DNA of 64,000 bases from Rouxiella chamberiensis (GCF_026967475.1 NZ_CP114058.1:2294001-2358000), one strand, 5' to 3'; positions 33,635 to 44,126 are shown, numbered from the stretch's first letter. Numbers and translations: made by a program. The notes: generated from the letters alone by a model not told the origin.

Positions 33635-35041
33635 ATGCAACAGGATACCAACATCATCGCGCAACCGGAGGAGGAAACCCCGGAACACCTGCGCCGCAAC
33701 CTCAGCAACCGTCATATTCAGCTTATCGCCATCGGCGGCGCCATCGGCACGGGTCTGTTTATGGGCTCGGGCAAGACTATCAGCCTGGCGGGTCCTTCCA
33801 TCATTTTCGTTTACATGATTATCGGCTTTGTGCTGTTTTTCGTGATGCGCGCAATGGGCGAACTGCTGCTGTCCAACCTGCAGTACAAGTCGTTCAGTGA
33901 TTTCGCCGCCGATCTTCTCGGGCCGTGGGCGGGCTATTTCACCGGCTGGACCTACTGGTTCTGCTGGGTGGTAACCGGCATTGCCGATGTGGTCGCCGTG
34001 ACGTCCTATGCGCAATTCTGGTTTCCCGGCCTGTCGCAATGGGTCGCCTCGCTTATCTTTGTGCTTATTCTGTTTGCGCTGAACCTCGCGACGGTCAAGA
34101 TGTTTGGTGAAACCGAGTTCTGGTTCGCGATGATAAAGATTGTGGCCATTGTGGGCCTTATCATCACGGGGCTGGTCATGGTCCTGATGCACTACCAGAC
34201 GCCGACCGGCTCAGTCGCGGCGTTCAGCAACCTGTGGGACAACGGCGGATTCTTCCCGAAAGGCGTGAGCGGCTTCTTTGCCGGCTTCCAGATTGCCATC
34301 TTCGCCTTCGTCGGTATCGAGCTTGTGGGCACCACGGCGGCGGAAACCAAAGATCCGAAAAAATCTCTGCCGCGTGCCATCAACGCCATTCCGCTGCGGA
34401 TCATCATGTTCTACGTTTTCGCGCTGATTGCCATCATGTGCGTTACGCCGTGGAATGCGGTTGCCGCCGACAAGAGTCCGTTTGTTGAACTGTTTGTACT
34501 GGCAGGTCTGCCTGCGGCGGCGAGCATCATCAACTTTGTGGTACTGACCTCTGCGGCATCCTCTGCCAACAGCGGCATCTTCTCCACCAGCCGCATGCTG
34601 TTCGGACTGGGTCAGGAAGGCATGGCGCCGAAAGCTTTCGGCAAACTTTCCGCCCGCGCGGTGCCGTCGAACGGGCTGATTTTCTCCTGCATCTGTCTGC
34701 TGGCGGGCGTGGTGCTGATTTACCTGATCCCGAACGTGCTCACCGTGTTTACGCTGGTCACGACCGTTTCCGCCATTCTGTTCATGTTTGTGTGGACCAT
34801 CATTCTCTGCTCGTATCTGGTTTATCGCCGTAAGCGCCCGCAGCTTCATGCCGCGTCCGACTACAAGATGCCGTTGGGGATTCTGATGTGCTGGGTCGGC
34901 ATGGCGTTCTTCGCCTTCGTGCTGGTGCTACTGACCTTGCAGGATGACACGCGGCAGGCGTTGATGGTGACACCGCTGTGGTTTGTGATTCTGGGTATCG
35001 GCTATTGGCTGCGTGCCAAAAAGCTGGCCGCTGCCAGATAA
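33635..35041 (+). CDS. cycA: D-serine/D-alanine/glycine:H+ symporter
   Basis: Amino acid-polyamine-organocation (APC) family permease of 468 residues with twelve helices. It begins with the family motif HLRRNLSNRHIQLIAIGGAI GTGLF (helix 1, broken by a space here) and contains FDFAGFEXX-like GFFAGFQIAIFAFVGIELVG in helix 6 and SSANSGIFSTSRMLFGLGQEG in helix 8. Close to E. coli CycA over its whole length. It takes up glycine, D-alanine, D-serine and D-cycloserine. A strong terminator follows at 35063. It is not linked in function to the adjacent rut genes. Confidence 0.9.
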   Translation: MQQDTNIIAQPEEETPEHLRRNLSNRHIQLIAIGGAIGTGLFMGSGKTISLAGPSIIFVYMIIGFVLFFVMRAMGELLLSNLQYKSFSDFAADLLGPWAGYFTGWTYWFCWVVTGIADVVAVTSYAQFWFPGLSQWVASLIFVLILFALNLATVKMFGETEFWFAMIKIVAIVGLIITGLVMVLMHYQTPTGSVAAFSNLWDNGGFFPKGVSGFFAGFQIAIFAFVGIELVGTTAAETKDPKKSLPRAINAIPLRIIMFYVFALIAIMCVTPWNAVAADKSPFVELFVLAGLPAAASIINFVVLTSAASSANSGIFSTSRMLFGLGQEGMAPKAFGKLSARAVPSNGLIFSCICLLAGVVLIYLIPNVLTVFTLVTTVSAILFMFVWTIILCSYLVYRRKRPQLHAASDYKMPLGILMCWVGMAFFAFVLVLLTLQDDTRQALMVTPLWFVILGIGYWLRAKKLAAAR

Positions 35042-35062
35042 CGCCACAAGCAACAGAAAGTT

Positions 35063-35094
35063 AAAATCCGGCGTCGAATGCGCCGGATTTTTTT
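35063..35094 (+). terminator. Terminator of cycA
   Basis: AAAATCCGGCG-TCGAATG-CGCCGGATTTTTTT: eleven-base stem with T-run. Confidence 0.92.
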
Positions 35095-35121
35095 GTCGAT
35101 GGGTTGCGAAAACCGTTTCGG

Positions 35122-35784
35122 CTAGGGCTGTGGGCGAATGCCCTGGGTAATGATGTGCTGCAAGTTGGTGACCGCCTGCTCGAAAAAGGCGTTGTCGCCG
35201 AGGGTCTGGCCGCTTATCGCCTCAATCTGTACGCCGAAATCGGCATAGTGCTGCGTGGTCGCCCAGAGGATAAACAGTAAATGCAGCGGTTCAATCGGTG
35301 CTATCAGCCCTTTCTCGACCCATCCTTCGATAATCGCGGACTTCTCTTCCACCAGCTGTTTCAGGTGGGTACTAAGAATTTGTTTAAGCAGCGGCGCGCC
35401 CTGCAGCATCTCCAGGCAAAAGAGGCGCGAGGCCTGCGGGTGGTCGCGCGACACGCAAAGCTTGAGATAAATGTACTCTTTGATAGCCTCCATCGGCTCC
35501 TGCCCGGGGCTTAACGCCTTGAGCGGTTCCAGCCAGATATCCAGCAAATCCCGCAGTACGGCGACGTAAAGCTCCTCCTTGGAAGGAAAATAGTAGAGCA
35601 GATTGGTTTTGGAAACATCTGCCCTTTCGGCGACCTGATCAAGACTGGTGCCGTGAAGTCCGTATAAGGAAAAGAACTCCAGCGCGGCGGCCATAATCGT
35701 ATTGCGTTTCGCCGCAACGGCGCGCGAACGACGGCTCGGCGGCTTTTTCAACGCGCTTGCTCCCTCTGCTGCCAATGGCTTCAC
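35122..35784 (-). CDS. rutR: Pyrimidine-responsive TetR-family regulator RutR
   Basis: Regulator that binds uracil or thymine and represses the rut genes. The 220 residues include the N-terminal HTH (AAALEFFSLYGLHGTSLDQV, ADVSKTNLLYYFPSKEELYV) and the C-terminal ligand domain (LHLLFILWATTQHYADFGVQ, in which E. coli RutR holds uracil). A GTG start at 35784 is used. It is divergent from rutABCDEFG, as in E. coli, with a 310-base control region between. Confidence 0.93.
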   Translation of the reverse strand: MKPLAAEGASALKKPPSRRSRAVAAKRNTIMAAALEFFSLYGLHGTSLDQVAERADVSKTNLLYYFPSKEELYVAVLRDLLDIWLEPLKALSPGQEPMEAIKEYIYLKLCVSRDHPQASRLFCLEMLQGAPLLKQILSTHLKQLVEEKSAIIEGWVEKGLIAPIEPLHLLFILWATTQHYADFGVQIEAISGQTLGDNAFFEQAVTNLQHIITQGIRPQP

Positions 35785-35904
35785 CTCTTGCTCCTTTGCA
35801 ATTCGATTTTCCAGAGCATAACAAAACCCACTGAAGGCGACTACGTTGCGCCTGCCCTCGCCGGTTTAAAAACCGTTCGCATTTGTCTACTTTTCACCCC
35901 ACCC

Positions 35905-35941
35905 GCACCATTTTTGCTCAATGCTGCATGAATTCTGTGCA
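35905..35941. promoter_or_regulatory. Candidate NtrC binding sites for rut
   Basis: GCACCATTTTTGCTC (35905-35919) and TGCATGAATTCTGTGCA (35925-35941) both resemble the NtrC consensus TGCACCA-N3-TGGTGCA, the first in its left arm, the second in its outer bases. They lie about 95 to 130 bases upstream of the sigma-54 promoter, a normal enhancer distance. Ntr control of rut is known in E. coli. Confidence 0.5.
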
Positions 35942-35948
35942 GTTATTT

Positions 35949-35982
35949 TTTACCAAATGGTCCACTTTAGACCATTTGCTCC
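35949..35982. promoter_or_regulatory. RutR operator, two overlapping half palindromes
   Basis: TTTACCAAATGGTCCA (35949-35964) matches the RutR consensus TTGACCANNTGGTCAA at 13 of 14 defined positions or close to it. A second weaker copy TAGACCATTTGCTCCA starts at 35968. The position between the activator sites and the promoter fits repression. Confidence 0.7.
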
Positions 35983-36036
35983 ACCAATCCTGTCAGTCAA
36001 AATTTAAGCTATTGATAATATTCAATATTTTAAAAC

Positions 36037-36052
36037 TGGCATCGTCTTTGCA
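36037..36052 (+). promoter_or_regulatory. Sigma-54 promoter of rutABCDEFG
   Basis: TGGCATCGTCTTTGCA matches the sigma-54 -24/-12 consensus TGGCAC-N5-TTGCA with one mismatch; the GG at 36038-36039 and GC at 36050-36051 are spaced by ten bases. The rutA start lies 43 bases downstream. Confidence 0.75.
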
Positions 36053-36094
36053 ATATCTCGTTCGTGATTACCCTAATTAACGACGAGGTTTGCC

Positions 36095-37194
36095 ATGAAA
36101 ATCGGAGTCTTTATTCCCATCGGTAACAACGGCTGGTTGATTTCAGAAACTGCGCCACAGTATCAGCCCACTTTCGAGCTGAACAAAACCATCGTACAGA
36201 AAGCCGAGCACTACAATTTCGACTTCGCGCTGTCGATGATCAAGCTGCGCGGTTTCGGGGTAAAACCGAATTCTGGGAACACAACATGGAGTCGTTCACG
36301 CTGATGGCGGGACTGGCGGCGGTGACCAGCAAAATTCAGCTTTACGCAACCGCCGCGACATTGGTCATGCCGCCGGCCATCGTGGCGCGTATGGCGGCCA
36401 CCATCGACTCTATCTCCAACGGACGTTTTGGCGTCAATGTGGTGACCGGTTGGCAAAAACCGGAGTACGAGCAGATGGGCATGTGGCCGGGCGATGACTA
36501 TTTCGGCCGCCGCTACGACTATCTGACCGAATACGTTACTGTGCTGCGCGATCTTTGGGGTACCGGACACTGCGACCTCAATGGCGAATTCTTCAAGATG
36601 GACGACTGCCGCGTGAGTCCGCGTCCCAAGGCCGAGATGAAAGTGATTTGCGCCGGGCAAAGTGACGCGGGCATGGCCTTCTCCGCCAAACATGCCGATT
36701 ACAATTTCTGCTTCGGCAAGGGCGTCAACACGCCGACCGCCTTTGCACCCACCGCCGCGCGGATGAAAACCGCCGCCGATGCCGAACAGCGCAGCGTCGC
36801 TTCCTATGTGCTGTTTATGGTCATTGCCGATGAAAACGAGGCCGCCGCCCGCGCCAAGTGGGACAGCTACAAGGCCGGAGCCGACAGCGAAGCGCTGGCC
36901 TGGCTGACCGACCAGAGCACCAAAGACACCAAATCCGGTGCCGACACCAACGTGCGCCAGATGGCTGACCCGACCTCTGCGGTCAACATCAATATGGGCA
37001 CGCTGGTGGGTTCCTACGCCAGCGTCGCCAACATGCTCGACGAGATAGCCTCCGTACCGGGCACCGAAGGCGTCTTGCTGACCTTCGACGATTTCGTGCA
37101 GGGCATCGAAAACTTTGGTCAGTTTATTCAACCCCTGATGAAAACCCGCCAACACCTGTTGAGTGACACATCTGCCGAAAAAGAGGTCGCATAA
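36095..37194 (+). CDS. rutA: Pyrimidine monooxygenase RutA, frameshifted
   Basis: FMN-dependent (luciferase-like) oxygenase that opens the uracil or thymine ring to ureidoacrylate peracid. The first frame ([20 protein letters not shown]...[11 protein letters not shown]) changes frame at GGGG 36257-36260. One more G joins it to [20 protein letters not shown] and the remainder. The repaired length of 366 residues equals RutA. Other conserved parts: [35 protein letters not shown]. The stop overlaps an ATG in TAATG that could start rutB. First gene of the operon. Confidence 0.9.
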
Positions 37195-37215
37195 TGAAAA
37201 TCGTAGAGAAACGCC

Positions 37216-37947
37216 GTGGTAAGAAGAGATCCGGGTGCCGTCGACAGCGAAGTGATTTTACCGGCTCGCCCCGAGTCGCTGGCCTTTTCGCCGCAGCAGA
37301 CGGCGTTGATTGTCATCGATATGCAAAACGCCTACGCCTCTCAGGGCGGCTATCTGGATCTGGCCGGATTTGACGTTTCCCATACGGGACCGGTTATCGC
37401 CAACATCAAGCGCGCGATTACGGCCGCGCGTTCGGCGGGCATCAAGGTGATTTTCTTCCAGAACGGTTGGGACAATCAGTATGTCGAAGCCGGTGGTGAA
37501 GGCTCGCCAAATTTCCATAAATCCAATGCGCTGAAAACCATGCGCAAACGCCCCGAATTGATGGGCAAACTGCTGGCGAAAGGCGACTGGGATTATGATC
37601 TGGTCGACGAACTTCAACCGCAGCCCGGCGACATCGTATTGCCGAAACCGCGCTACAGCGGCTTCTTCAACACCCAGCTCGACAGCCTGCTGCGCAGTTA
37701 CGGCATTCATCATCTGGTCTTTACCGGCATTGCGACCAACGTCTGTGTGGAATCTACCCTGCGCGACGGCTTCTTCCTGGAGTATTTCAGCGTCGTGCTC
37801 GAAGACGCCACGCATCAGGCCGGCCCGGAATTTGCCCAGAAAGCGGCAATCTACAATATCGAAACCTTCTTTGGCTGGGTTTCCAACGTCGACAGTTTCT
37901 GCAATACCGTCGCCAAGACCACGCAAACGCTGAGCCAGACGGCCTAA
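37216..37947 (+). CDS. rutB: Ureidoacrylate/peroxyureidoacrylate amidohydrolase RutB
   Basis: Isochorismatase-like hydrolase releasing carbamate and aminoacrylate. The catalytic Asp is in [13 protein letters not shown], the Lys in [18 protein letters not shown], and the Cys in [18 protein letters not shown] use GTG 37216, giving 243 residues (E. coli 230). The natural start may instead be ATG 37193, coupled to the rutA stop, but that frame departs after about eight codons (MKIVEKRR), so either the GTG is right or another one-base error lies near 37217. Second gene of the rut operon. Confidence 0.88.
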   Translation: MVRRDPGAVDSEVILPARPESLAFSPQQTALIVIDMQNAYASQGGYLDLAGFDVSHTGPVIANIKRAITAARSAGIKVIFFQNGWDNQYVEAGGEGSPNFHKSNALKTMRKRPELMGKLLAKGDWDYDLVDELQPQPGDIVLPKPRYSGFFNTQLDSLLRSYGIHHLVFTGIATNVCVESTLRDGFFLEYFSVVLEDATHQAGPEFAQKAAIYNIETFFGWVSNVDSFCNTVAKTTQTLSQTA

Positions 37948-37980
37948 GCCCCTGCATTCATTTTTACAAGGACACGCAGC

Positions 37981-38367
37981 ATGCCAAAAAGCATTGTTAT
38001 TCCAGAAGGTACCGGCGTTCCGATTGCGCCTTTCGTTCCCGCGACAAAGGCCGACGGCATCGTCTATGTCTCCGGCACCCTGCCTTTCGACAAAGACAAC
38101 AATGTGGTGTTTCCGGGCGATGCGGCGGCACAGACCCGCCACGTACTGGACACCATCAAGAATGTTATCGAAACCGCAGGCGGCACCCTGGAAGACGTTA
38201 CCTTCAACTCGATTTTCATTACCGACTGGAGCCATTACGCCGCCGTGAATCAGGTTTATGCCGAGTATTTTCCGGGCGAGAAACCGGCGCGTTTCTGCAT
38301 TCAGTGTGGCCTGGTGAAACCCGAGGCGCTGATTGAAATCGCCTCTGTCGCGCACGTTGGCAAATAA
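37981..38367 (+). CDS. rutC: 3-aminoacrylate deaminase RutC (Rid family)
   Basis: A 128-residue YjgF/RidA-family protein. The pattern [20 protein letters not shown], then [10 protein letters not shown], and the Arg- and Glu-bearing end ([20 protein letters not shown]) match E. coli RutC over the whole length. It helps turn 3-aminoacrylate to malonic semialdehyde. RBS AAGGACA. It lies 33 bases after rutB. Confidence 0.94.
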   Translation: MPKSIVIPEGTGVPIAPFVPATKADGIVYVSGTLPFDKDNNVVFPGDAAAQTRHVLDTIKNVIETAGGTLEDVTFNSIFITDWSHYAAVNQVYAEYFPGEKPARFCIQCGLVKPEALIEIASVAHVGK

Positions 38368-38396
38368 CGTCGCCTTGATAAATCGGTGAGGAAAGC

Positions 38397-39249
38397 ATGA
38401 CTGCAACGTCTCTGTTTTACAAAATTTCAGGCAATACCTCGCCCGATGCGCAAACCGTGGTGCTGTCTTCGGGATTGGGCGGCGTGCACGGCTTCTGGCA
38501 GCCGCAGATGGCTATGCTGGAAAGGCATTTTCGCGTGGTGGTGTATGACCAGTTCGGCACCGGCGGCAGTCACGGTACGGTGCCGGCCGGCTATCGAATG
38601 GAAGATATGGCCGATGAACTGGCGGGCCTGCTCAGCGCGCTGGATATCGACCGCTGTCATCTGGTAGGTCACGCGCTGGGCGGCATTATCGGGTTGCATC
38701 TGACTCAACGTTATCCGTCGCTGCTGGAAAGTCTGGTGGTTATCAACGGCTGGACGGTGCTCGACAGCCAGACCCGCCGCTGCTTCAAGGTGCGTCAGGA
38801 TCTGCTGTTGAACAGCGGGATAGAAGCCTATGTCCATGCGCAACCGCTGTTTCTGTATCCCGCCCCTGGCTGTCGGCGCATGCTTCCCTGCTGCATCAGG
38901 AGCAAACGCATCAGGTGGCGCATTTTCAGGGCATGGAAAATCTGCTGCATCGTCTGCAGGCGCTGATGGCTTCCGATTTAAGCGACAGTCTGGACAGCAT
39001 TGTCACGCCGACGCTGGCCTTTGGCTGCCGGGACGATCTGCTGGTGCCGTGGCACTGTTCAGCCACATTGGCGCAGGGTTTGCCGCTTGGCGAGCATGTG
39101 CAGATGAGTTATGGCGGCCATGCGATGAGCGTTACCGACAGCGACACCTTTAACCCTCTGCTTCTCGAGTGGCTGCTGCGTTTTGCTCCGCCTCCCTCGC
39201 GACGTCCGAACCAACCTCAACGAGAGAGACCCCATGGCCGAAGCCCTGA
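38397..39249 (+). CDS. rutD: Alpha/beta hydrolase RutD, frameshifted, 3' end uncertain
   Basis: Speeds aminoacrylate hydrolysis. First frame: [29 protein letters not shown], and the nucleophile-elbow region [12 protein letters not shown] in which an Ala takes the serine place, as in RutD. The frame changes at CCCC 38863-38866; one more C yields [20 protein letters not shown] and leads to [19 protein letters not shown] and [20 protein letters not shown]. The continuing frame then runs past the rutE start up to 39322, giving 309 residues against 266, so a second error near 39185-39215 is likely; I end it at the TGA overlapping rutE. Confidence 0.8.
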
Positions 39250-39824
39250 TTACCGACGCGCTCGCAACCCTTTTCACCGAGGCGCGAACTCACAATGGCT
39301 GGCAGGACAGGTCTGTCAGTGACGACGTGCTCCGCCAGGCCTACGATTTGGCCCGCATGGGCCCGACCTCGGCCAATTGCTGCCCGCTGCGCGTGGTGTT
39401 TATTCGCAGCGCCGAACAAAAAGAGAAACTGGCCCCTGCGCTTTCGAGCGGCAATCTGGCGAAAACCCTCGGCGCGCCGGTGACCGCGATTCTGGCTTAT
39501 GATCCGCAGTTCTATGATCTGCTGCCCGAACTGTTCCCGCACGGCGATGCGCGTTCCTGGTTTACCTCAAGTCCTGAACTGGCGCATGAAACCGCGTTTC
39601 GCAACGCCAGCCTGCAGGCCGCCTATCTGATCCTCGCCCTTCGCTCGCTCGGCCTTGATACGGGCCCGATGTCGGGATTCGATGCGCAGAAAGTCAATGA
39701 TACCTTCCTGGCGGAGAGCGGCTGGAAAGCCAATTTCCTGCTGAATATCGGCTATGGCGACAGCAGCAAAATCTATCCGCGTGCGCCGCGCCTGGCCTTC
39801 GATCGCGTCTGTCAGATTATCTGA
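39234..39824 (+). CDS. rutE: Probable malonic semialdehyde reductase RutE
   Basis: Nitroreductase-family flavoprotein of 196 residues, the same length as in E. coli. It converts malonic semialdehyde to 3-hydroxypropionate. [19 protein letters not shown] and [20 protein letters not shown] are the FMN-binding parts. The start is ATG 39234 behind GAGAGAG; a longer upstream frame is not used. It overlaps the end of rutD and is followed after 20 bases by rutF. Confidence 0.93.
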   Translation: MAEALITDALATLFTEARTHNGWQDRSVSDDVLRQAYDLARMGPTSANCCPLRVVFIRSAEQKEKLAPALSSGNLAKTLGAPVTAILAYDPQFYDLLPELFPHGDARSWFTSSPELAHETAFRNASLQAAYLILALRSLGLDTGPMSGFDAQKVNDTFLAESGWKANFLLNIGYGDSSKIYPRAPRLAFDRVCQII

Positions 39825-39844
39825 CCCCGACGGCGGAGTAATGC

Positions 39845-40384
39845 ATGAGCAACCCGATTAAAGATGTTCCGCTGGCAGAACTTGCCGGTGTAGAAAAGCA
39901 GGCCTTTCGCGATGCGATGGCCCATCTCGGCTCGGCGGTCAACATAATTACCACCGACGGCGAGGCGGGTCGTGCCGGTTTTACCGCGTCGGCGGTGTGC
40001 AGTGTGACCGACACGCCGCCAACCTTGCTGGTATGCCTGAACCGCTCGGCCTCGGTGTATCCGGTGTTTCAGCAAAATCAGGTGCTGTGCGTGAATACGC
40101 TGGCCGACAGTCACGAAGCGCTCTCGAATCTCTTCGGCGGCAAGACGCCGATGGCGCAGCGTTTCGCCGCGGCGCAATGGGTGCCGATGGCGAGCGGGTC
40201 TCCGGCTCTGACCGGCGCGTTGACCTCGTTCGACTGTCGGGTCAGTCAGGTTACGCAGGTAGGCACGCACGATGTTCTGTTTTGCGAAGTCATCGATATT
40301 CTGAGTAACGACAGCAGCCACGGACTGGTCTATTTCGACCGACGCTATCATTCCCTGATACGTCAACTACCTCAGGCCCGTTAA
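39845..40384 (+). CDS. rutF: FMN reductase RutF
   Basis: Flavin reductase supplying reduced FMN to RutA. A 179-residue member of the flavin-reductase-like family: [40 protein letters not shown] and [20 protein letters not shown]. Length and motifs agree with E. coli RutF (164) with a slightly longer N-terminus. Start ATG 39845. Confidence 0.92.
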   Translation: MSNPIKDVPLAELAGVEKQAFRDAMAHLGSAVNIITTDGEAGRAGFTASAVCSVTDTPPTLLVCLNRSASVYPVFQQNQVLCVNTLADSHEALSNLFGGKTPMAQRFAAAQWVPMASGSPALTGALTSFDCRVSQVTQVGTHDVLFCEVIDILSNDSSHGLVYFDRRYHSLIRQLPQAR

Positions 40385-40435
40385 CGGGCCTTTCCCCTGT
40401 TTATCCGGCGATATCAACAAGACGTGGAGAAGATG

Positions 40436-41763
40436 ATGGCGAATACCTGGTTTCCGCAATGGCGTAAAAGGACGGGCAGTCTGGAAGGCGCGGTGATTGC
40501 TCCCGATGAAAGGCTGTCGCTCGGGCCGACGATTGTCATGGGGTTGCAGCACGCGGTGGCCATGTTTGGCGCCACGGTATTGATGCCCCTGCTGATGGGT
40601 TTCGATGCCAATATGGCGATATTGATGTCGGGCATCGGCACGTTGCTGTTTTTCATTATCGTGGGAGGCCGCGTGCCGAGTTATCTGGGGTCCAGCGCGT
40701 CGTTTGTCGGGCTGGTCATCGCGGTAACCGGCTACAGCGGTCAGGGGCCCAATCCGAATATTGCGCTTGCGCTCGGCGGTATCATCGCCTGTGGTGCTGT
40801 CTATACGCTGATTGGCTTTGTCGTGATGGCCGTGGAACGCGCTGGATTGAAAAGCTGATGCCGCCGGTCGTTACGGGCGCGGTCGTGATGGCGATTGGCC
40901 TGAACCTCGCGCCTATCGCGGTCAACAGTGTGTCGGCATCGATGTTCGACAGCTGGATGGCTGTGGCAACGGTACTGTGCATCGGCGGCGTGGCGGTGTT
41001 TACGCGCGGACTGGTGCAACGTCTGATGCTGCTCCTTGGGCTGGTTGCGGCCTATGTCATCTATTTTGTGATAACCAATCTGCTCGGCTGGGGCAAACCT
41101 ATCGATTTCAGCGGCATCGGCAATGCCGCGTGGTTTGGCTTGCCGAGTATTACCACGCCGGTATTCGATAGCCATGCCATGCTGCTGATTGCGCCCGTGG
41201 CAGTGATTCTGATTGCCGAAAACCTGGGCCATATCAAGGCGGTGGCGGGCATGACCGGCAAGAATCTCGACCCGTATCTTGGCCGCGCCTTTGTGGGCGA
41301 TGGTCTGGCGACCATGCTCTCTGCCTCTGCGGGCGGCACGGGGGTGACAACCTATGCGGAAAACATCGGCGTGATGTCGGTGACCAAAATCTATTCGACG
41401 CTGATTTTCGTCGCGGCGGCATTGGTTGCTATCTTGTTGGGCTTCTCTCCCAAATTTGGTGCATTGATTCATACCATTCCGGGTCCGGTTTTGGGTGGCG
41501 CATCCATTGTGGTATTTGGCTTGATTGCGGTTGCCGGAGCACGTATCTGGTTACAGAACCACGTTGATTTGAATCAGAATGGCAATCTGATTATGGTCGC
41601 CGTGACCCTTGTGCTGGGGGCTGGCAACTTTTCGTTGACGTTTGGCGGCTTTACGATGGGCGGAATAGGCACGGCAACCTTTGGCGCGATTTTACTGAAC
41701 GCCCTACTTAAAAACAGAAAAGTTAGCGTAGTTGGCACAGATGCTGCATTAAAAGATAACTGA
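40436..41763 (+). CDS. rutG: Uracil permease RutG (NCS2 family), frameshifted
   Basis: Putative pyrimidine uptake permease, last gene of rut. The first frame has the NCS2 motifs LGPTIVMGLQHAVAMFGAT and GGRVPSYLGSSASF. It changes frame at GG 40834-40835, where GGG would read VGTRWIEKLMPPVVTGAVVM. The repaired protein has 442 residues, exactly the E. coli length. It includes ENLGHIKAVAGMTGKNLDPYLGRAF (ligand-binding region; broken for length at residue GMTG). The start ATG 40436 lies six bases after GGAG; ATG 40433 is three bases nearer. Confidence 0.9.
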
Positions 41764-41798
41764 CGACCTCAGTTTCTCCTTAGCTCATCAACTTTGAT

Positions 41799-41852
41799 GA
41801 ACGCCAGCAGCGGGTTGGTCCACCCGTCCGACCCCCTGCTGGTTCTTTTCTT
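41799..41852 (+). terminator. Terminator of the rut operon
   Basis: GAACGCCAGCAGCGGG ... CCCCCTGCTGGTTC stem with a longer loop, followed by TTTTCTTTTC. It lies 36 bases after rutG. Confidence 0.75.
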
Positions 41853-41889
41853 TTCACTCCTCGAACGTTTCCTTTACCTCATGCCCGTC

Positions 41890-42084
41890 TCAGCCTTTTG
41901 CATCCTGCGGATATTCGGAATCGGTGCCCACTTCCGGAAGATCATCGAGTTGAGGTTCAATCCCTTCGGAAATATAGTCCTTGGCGGCTTTCATGCTTTC
42001 GTTGCCCTGTGCATCACGTACCAAAACGTGTTTGATGGTGCCGTCCTGCAAGACTTCGCGGTGTATCCCCGTAAATTCTGCCAT
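41890..42084 (-). CDS. Small hypothetical protein, 64 residues
   Basis: The start ATG 42084 (MAEFTGIHREVLQDGTIKHV) is placed seven bases after AGGAG; an ATG two codons earlier is too close to it. A mixed beta/acidic protein with a C-terminal acidic tail (EPQLDDLPEVGTDSEYPQ). No Cys, signal peptide or membrane segment. I do not recognise the family. It is convergent with rutG and divergent from cvrA. Confidence 0.6.
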   Translation of the reverse strand: MAEFTGIHREVLQDGTIKHVLVRDAQGNESMKAAKDYISEGIEPQLDDLPEVGTDSEYPQDAKG

Positions 42085-42340
42085 TTCCATTCTCCTTAAG
42101 TGACGAAATGATCGTTCTTGCTGTCACTGATAAGCATAGCGTTTTCAGGGATTTTAACCGTCGGAATCCGGGAAATGATTAGATAGACAGGTGCGTGAGA
42201 GTAAAGCCATTAACGAGACTGATGGGTTAACAAAAATCCGAAGTTTCGCCAGCGCCGATCACTATTTCCTGTTAAATTAGCATTATAGTCATCACCGCGT
42301 GACTGCATCGCCGCCGTAATGTAGACAGGAGAAAGCCCCA

Positions 42341-44067
42341 TTGGATGCGAGTACTATCAACACACTTTTTTCATCGGCGCTTTGTTGGTAGCAGCAAGTA
42401 TTCTGCTTAGCTCGCTCTCTTCACGCCTTGGCATCCCTATTCTGGTCATCTTTCTCGCCATCGGCATGCTCGCGGGCGTAGACGGCATCGGCGGTATCGC
42501 CTTCGACAACTATCCGGCCGCCTATCTGGTCAGCAACCTCGCGCTGGCGGTGATTCTGCTCGACGGCGGCATGCGCACCCGCGCCTCCTCGTTTCGTGTT
42601 GCCCTGTGGCCTGCCCTGTCGCTGGCTACCGTCGGCGTGTTGATCACGGCGGGTCTGACCGGTCTGGCCGCCGCCTGGCTTTTTCATATCAATATGATGC
42701 AGGGCCTGCTTATCGGCGCGATTATCGGCTCGACCGATGCGGCCGCCGTGTTCTCGCTGATTGGCGGCAAAGGGCTGAATGAGCGTGTCAGCGCAACGCT
42801 CGAAATAGAGTCGGGCAGTAACGATCCGATGGCGGTGTTCCTGACCATCACGCTTATCGACATGATTGCCAAAGGCGAGCACGGCCTCAGCTGGCTGTTC
42901 CTGCTGGATGTTATTCGCCAGTTCGGGCTGGGCATTGCCTTCGGACTCGGCGGTGGCTGGCTGCTGCAACAGTTAATCAACCGCGTTACCCTGCCTACCG
43001 GCCTGTATCCTCTGCTGGCGTTCAGCGGCGGTCTGCTGGTCTACGCCGCCACGGTCGGCCTCGACGGCAGCGGCATTCTGGCGGTATATCTCTGCGGTCT
43101 GATGCTCGGCAATCTGCCGGTGCGCAACAAGCACGGCATCATGCAAACGTTTGACGGTCTGGCGTGGCTAAGCCAGATTGCCATGTTCCTGGTGCTCGGG
43201 CTGCTGCTGACGCCGAGCGACCTGCTGCCCATCGCCCTCTCGGCGCTAGCCCTGTCACTGTGGATGATCCTGTTTGCCCGCCCGCTTTCCGTGTTTGTCG
43301 GCCTGCTGCCTTTTCGCAATTTCACCCTGCGTGAACGGTTCTTTATCTCGTGGGTGGGTCTGCGCGGCGCAGTGCCGATTATCCTCGCGGTGTTCCCGAT
43401 GATGGCCGGTATTCCCCAGGCGCATCTGTACTTCAACGTCGCGTTCTTTATCGTGCTGGTGTCGCTGCTGCTGCAAGGCACGTCGCTGGGTTTCGCCGCC
43501 AAAAAAGCCAGGGTGATTATTCCGCCCGCACCTTCGCCTATCTCGCGCGTCGGGCTGGATATCGACATCTATACCCAGTGGGAGCACTTTATTTATCAGC
43601 TGGGTTCCGAAAAGTGGTGTGTGGGCGCTGCGCTGCGTGATCTGAAAATGCCGAAGGAAACCCGCATTGCCGCGCTGTTTCGCGGCACCGTGATGTTGCA
43701 TCCTACGGGCAGCACGCGCCTCAAAGAAGGCGATATTCTCTGCGTTATCGGTCAAGAGAAAGATTTGCCCGAACTCGGCAAGCTGTTTAGCGACACCAAT
43801 GCCGTCGTCATGGACGATCGTTTCTTCGGCGATTTCATCCTTGAAGCCGATGCGCCTCTCGAGGCCATTTCTCAAGTCTATGGCCTGAATCTGGACGAGA
43901 GCATCGACAAGACGTTAACGCTCGGGAATTTTGTGATTCAGCTGCTCGGCGGCGAACCGGTTATCGGTGACCACATCGAATGGGACGGCCTGACCTGGAC
44001 TATCGCCGAGATGGAAGGCAAAAGGGTCAGCAAGGTCGGTGTTCGCATCGTGACGCAAAAAGCCTGA
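42341..44067 (+). CDS. cvrA: K+:H+ antiporter CvrA/NhaP2, TTG start, frameshifted
   Basis: CPA1-family antiporter in the inner membrane for osmotic and pH adjustment at low osmolarity. The start is TTG 42341 ([10 protein letters not shown]) aligned to E. coli MDATTIISLF. The frame breaks in the T-run 42366-42371 (six; seven needed) and then continues [21 protein letters not shown]. The repaired length is 575 residues (E. coli 578). Conserved parts: [49 protein letters not shown], and the cytoplasmic TrkA_C-like part [20 protein letters not shown]. If the TTG is not used, translation from a downstream GTG/TTG would lose the first helix. Confidence 0.88.
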
Positions 44068-44096
44068 CAGGCGAGCACGCCACGCCATCAAGACAT

Positions 44097-44126
44097 AAAA
44101 AAACCTGCCACATGAGCAGGTTTTTT
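44097..44126. terminator. Terminator between convergent cvrA and osmE
   Basis: AAAAAACCTGC-CACATGA-GCAGGTTTTTT stem with flanking A and T runs; works in both directions. Confidence 0.88.

Noticed and set aside
36211..37155. A 314-codon minus-strand frame across rutA
   Set aside because: Antisense shadow rich in Gly/His/Val repeats; rutA is clear on the plus strand.
37258..38406. A 382-codon minus-strand frame across rutB and rutC
   Set aside because: Antisense shadow. The plus strand holds well-conserved RutB and RutC.
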